Source: Siphlonurus alternatus (Eukaryota; Arthropoda; Insecta; Ephemeroptera; Siphlonuridae). From it: 64,000 nucleotides of DNA. The position numbers were made by a program, and so were the translations under genes. Location of the stretch: NCBI GenBank assembly GCA_949825025.1, contig OX463778.1, forward strand, positions 32,061,969-32,125,968, written 5' to 3'. Shown here piece by piece: positions 63,185-64,000 of this stretch (its first letter is position 1; each line of letters opens with the position of its first letter). The notes under the pieces are model-generated. The model was not told the DNA's origin, ran no database searches, and saw nothing but the letters and a program-made list of their open reading frames with translations.

Positions 63185-63250
63185 CTCTCAAAGTTAAACT
63201 AATGCTACGGAGACCAATAAATCAACTAGTAGCTCAAGGAATCATGCCTC
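63185..63250 (+). CDS. MRTF: MRTF-family coactivator, coding exon 4 (RPEL motif 1)
   Basis: This 66-nt exon lies between acceptor TAATGTTACAG and donor C|GTAAGT, phase 1 at both ends. It encodes residues 190-211: SLKVKLMLRRP then INQLVAQGIMP. This matches the first RPEL motif of MRTF/myocardin proteins, in which RPEL repeats bind G-actin and hold the coactivator in the cytoplasm until actin polymerises; MRTF then enters the nucleus and coactivates SRF. The ending QGIMP, joined to PLKTPPAFHEQ in the next exon, is characteristic of MRTF and separates it from the Phactr family, which also has RPEL motifs. Compared with the RPxxxEL consensus, this repeat has RR at the RP position and QL in place of EL. 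Vertebrate MRTF motif 1 also has RR there. Being a multiple of three, the exon could be skipped without frameshift. Confidence 0.93.
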
Positions 63251-63287
63251 GTAAGTACAATTTTTATTATTTTAAATTTTTAACTAG

Positions 63288-63290
<3 letters not shown>

Positions 63291-63324
<34 letters not shown>
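63291..63324. repeat. Poly(T) tract in MRTF intron 4
   Basis: There are 34 consecutive T inside the 215-bp intron that separates the two RPEL exons. It is too far upstream of the acceptor (about 140 bp) to be its polypyrimidine tract. The length is likely polymorphic. Confidence 0.95.
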
Positions 63325-63327
<3 letters not shown>

Positions 63328-63465
63328 TTTACTATGAATTGCAAAATGGTACAAGTTCATTTGTAACAAATAAGTTTTCAACATGCATTCTGTATTTTTA
63401 TTATTGTCAGTGTCAATATTTATTTGTTCACAGTGTATTTATGGTTATTTTTATTTCATCTTTAG

Positions 63466-63603
63466 CACTCAAGACTCCTCCTGCATTCCATGAGCAACGC
63501 CAGAAATTAGAGCGTGCCAAAATGGGTGATTTGCTCAAGGCTAAAATTCAGCAACGGCCAGACCGGCAGGAGCTGGTCAGGCAACACATCCTCGAGGGAG
63601 AGT
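63466..63603 (+). CDS. MRTF: MRTF-family coactivator, coding exon 5 (RPEL motif 2)
   Basis: This 138-nt exon lies between acceptor TTCATCTTTAG and donor T|GTAAGT and encodes residues 212-257 plus one base. It begins PLKTPPAFHEQRQKLERAK, the conserved MRTF linker after RPEL motif 1. It then gives LLKAKIQQRPDRQELVRQ and HILEGE, a fully canonical RPEL motif 2 with RPDRQEL intact. In vertebrate MRTFs the bipartite nuclear-import basic residues lie in and around this repeat cluster; the basic KAK and QQRPDR stretch here is compatible. RPEL motif 3, the basic box, the glutamine-rich part, the SAP domain, the leucine zipper and the transactivation domain should follow beyond the window. Identity as MRTF family is secure; which vertebrate paralogue it is closest to cannot be decided from this fragment. 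Confidence 0.95.
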
Positions 63604-63997
63604 GTAAGTACAAGCTTTTAAAATTTTCTTACGTTGTCAGATCCTCTTACAGTCCTCTTTACACAACAGCTTAAATTCTGATACTCTTTACCATAGTATT
63701 TATCAAATGAACTTATATGATGTGCTGTTGTATAATTAAAAATTTATTATTTTTAATATTCTACTTGCTACAAAAATATTATTAAATATAAATGTTATTT
63801 TTACTAAATTATTATTTATTAAAGTTATGACTTTCTGTGGACTATGAATAGAAAAATTATCAGTAAATACTTAAATAAGACAGTCTTCTTACCTGAATAT
63901 ATATTATATTTTACTGCAATGCTTTATCGCAGCAGAAGTCAGTAATTCTGACACCAAATTATGATGTTCCAAGCTGACCTGTGTACTGTGATTACAG

Positions 63998-64000
63998 ATG
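63998..64000 (+). CDS. MRTF: Possible start of MRTF exon 6, cut by window edge
   Basis: The window ends ...TGTGATTACAG|ATG. The AG at 63996-63997 looks like a splice acceptor about 390 bp after the exon 5 donor. Joining phase 1 gives codon TAT followed by G, which stays open. Only three bases are visible, so this is a splice-site call rather than a coding call. In MRTF genes the next coding sequence should lead into RPEL motif 3. Confidence 0.4.

Overview
This window looks like nuclear DNA from a metazoan, most likely an invertebrate and possibly an arthropod such as a crustacean. The taxon is inferred from composition and gene family only. The background is very AT-rich, with many microsatellites and small palindromic transposon relics. 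GC-rich patches of 100-300 bp are scattered through it. Coding sequence is confined to short exons bounded by GT-AG introns. There are no operons, Shine-Dalgarno sites or prokaryotic genes.

The one protein gene I can support is on the + strand and fills the right-hand part of the window. It is the 5' portion of a myocardin-related transcription factor gene (MRTF/MKL/myocardin family). Five coding exons join in a consistent reading frame: 37078-37354, 59419-59519, 60054-60243, 63185-63250 and 63466-63603. Together they encode about 257 N-terminal residues: a Pro/Ser/Gln-rich head, a short conserved-looking helical segment, a Gly/Ser-rich linker, and the first two actin-binding RPEL motifs. The gene runs off the right edge; a splice acceptor at 63996-63997 probably opens the next exon. 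Intron 1 is about 22 kb. It carries an antisense tRNA-Thr(CGU) gene at 57691-57762 and a large nested palindromic element.

The left 36 kb holds no gene I recognise. It is AT-rich DNA with several families of non-autonomous inverted-repeat elements. Two families are flanked by TTAA: a roughly 356-bp near-perfect palindrome present twice in opposite orientation (3862-4216 and 34505-34861), and a three-copy tandem array (27451-27899). A TA-flanked family is present twice (14951-15230 and 21702-21977). Single palindromes lie at 1285-1426, about 7878-8566 and 20851-21341. Long CT tracts lie at 22643-22728, 24418-24505 and 50912-50988.

The best leads are an unfamiliar conserved-looking segment upstream of the RPEL motifs, a candidate 9-nt in-frame microexon, upstream ORFs in the leader, a three-level nested insertion in intron 1, very short hairpins flanked by direct duplications, and recurrent TGACGTCA octamers in intergenic and intronic DNA. 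I see no new multi-gene system here.
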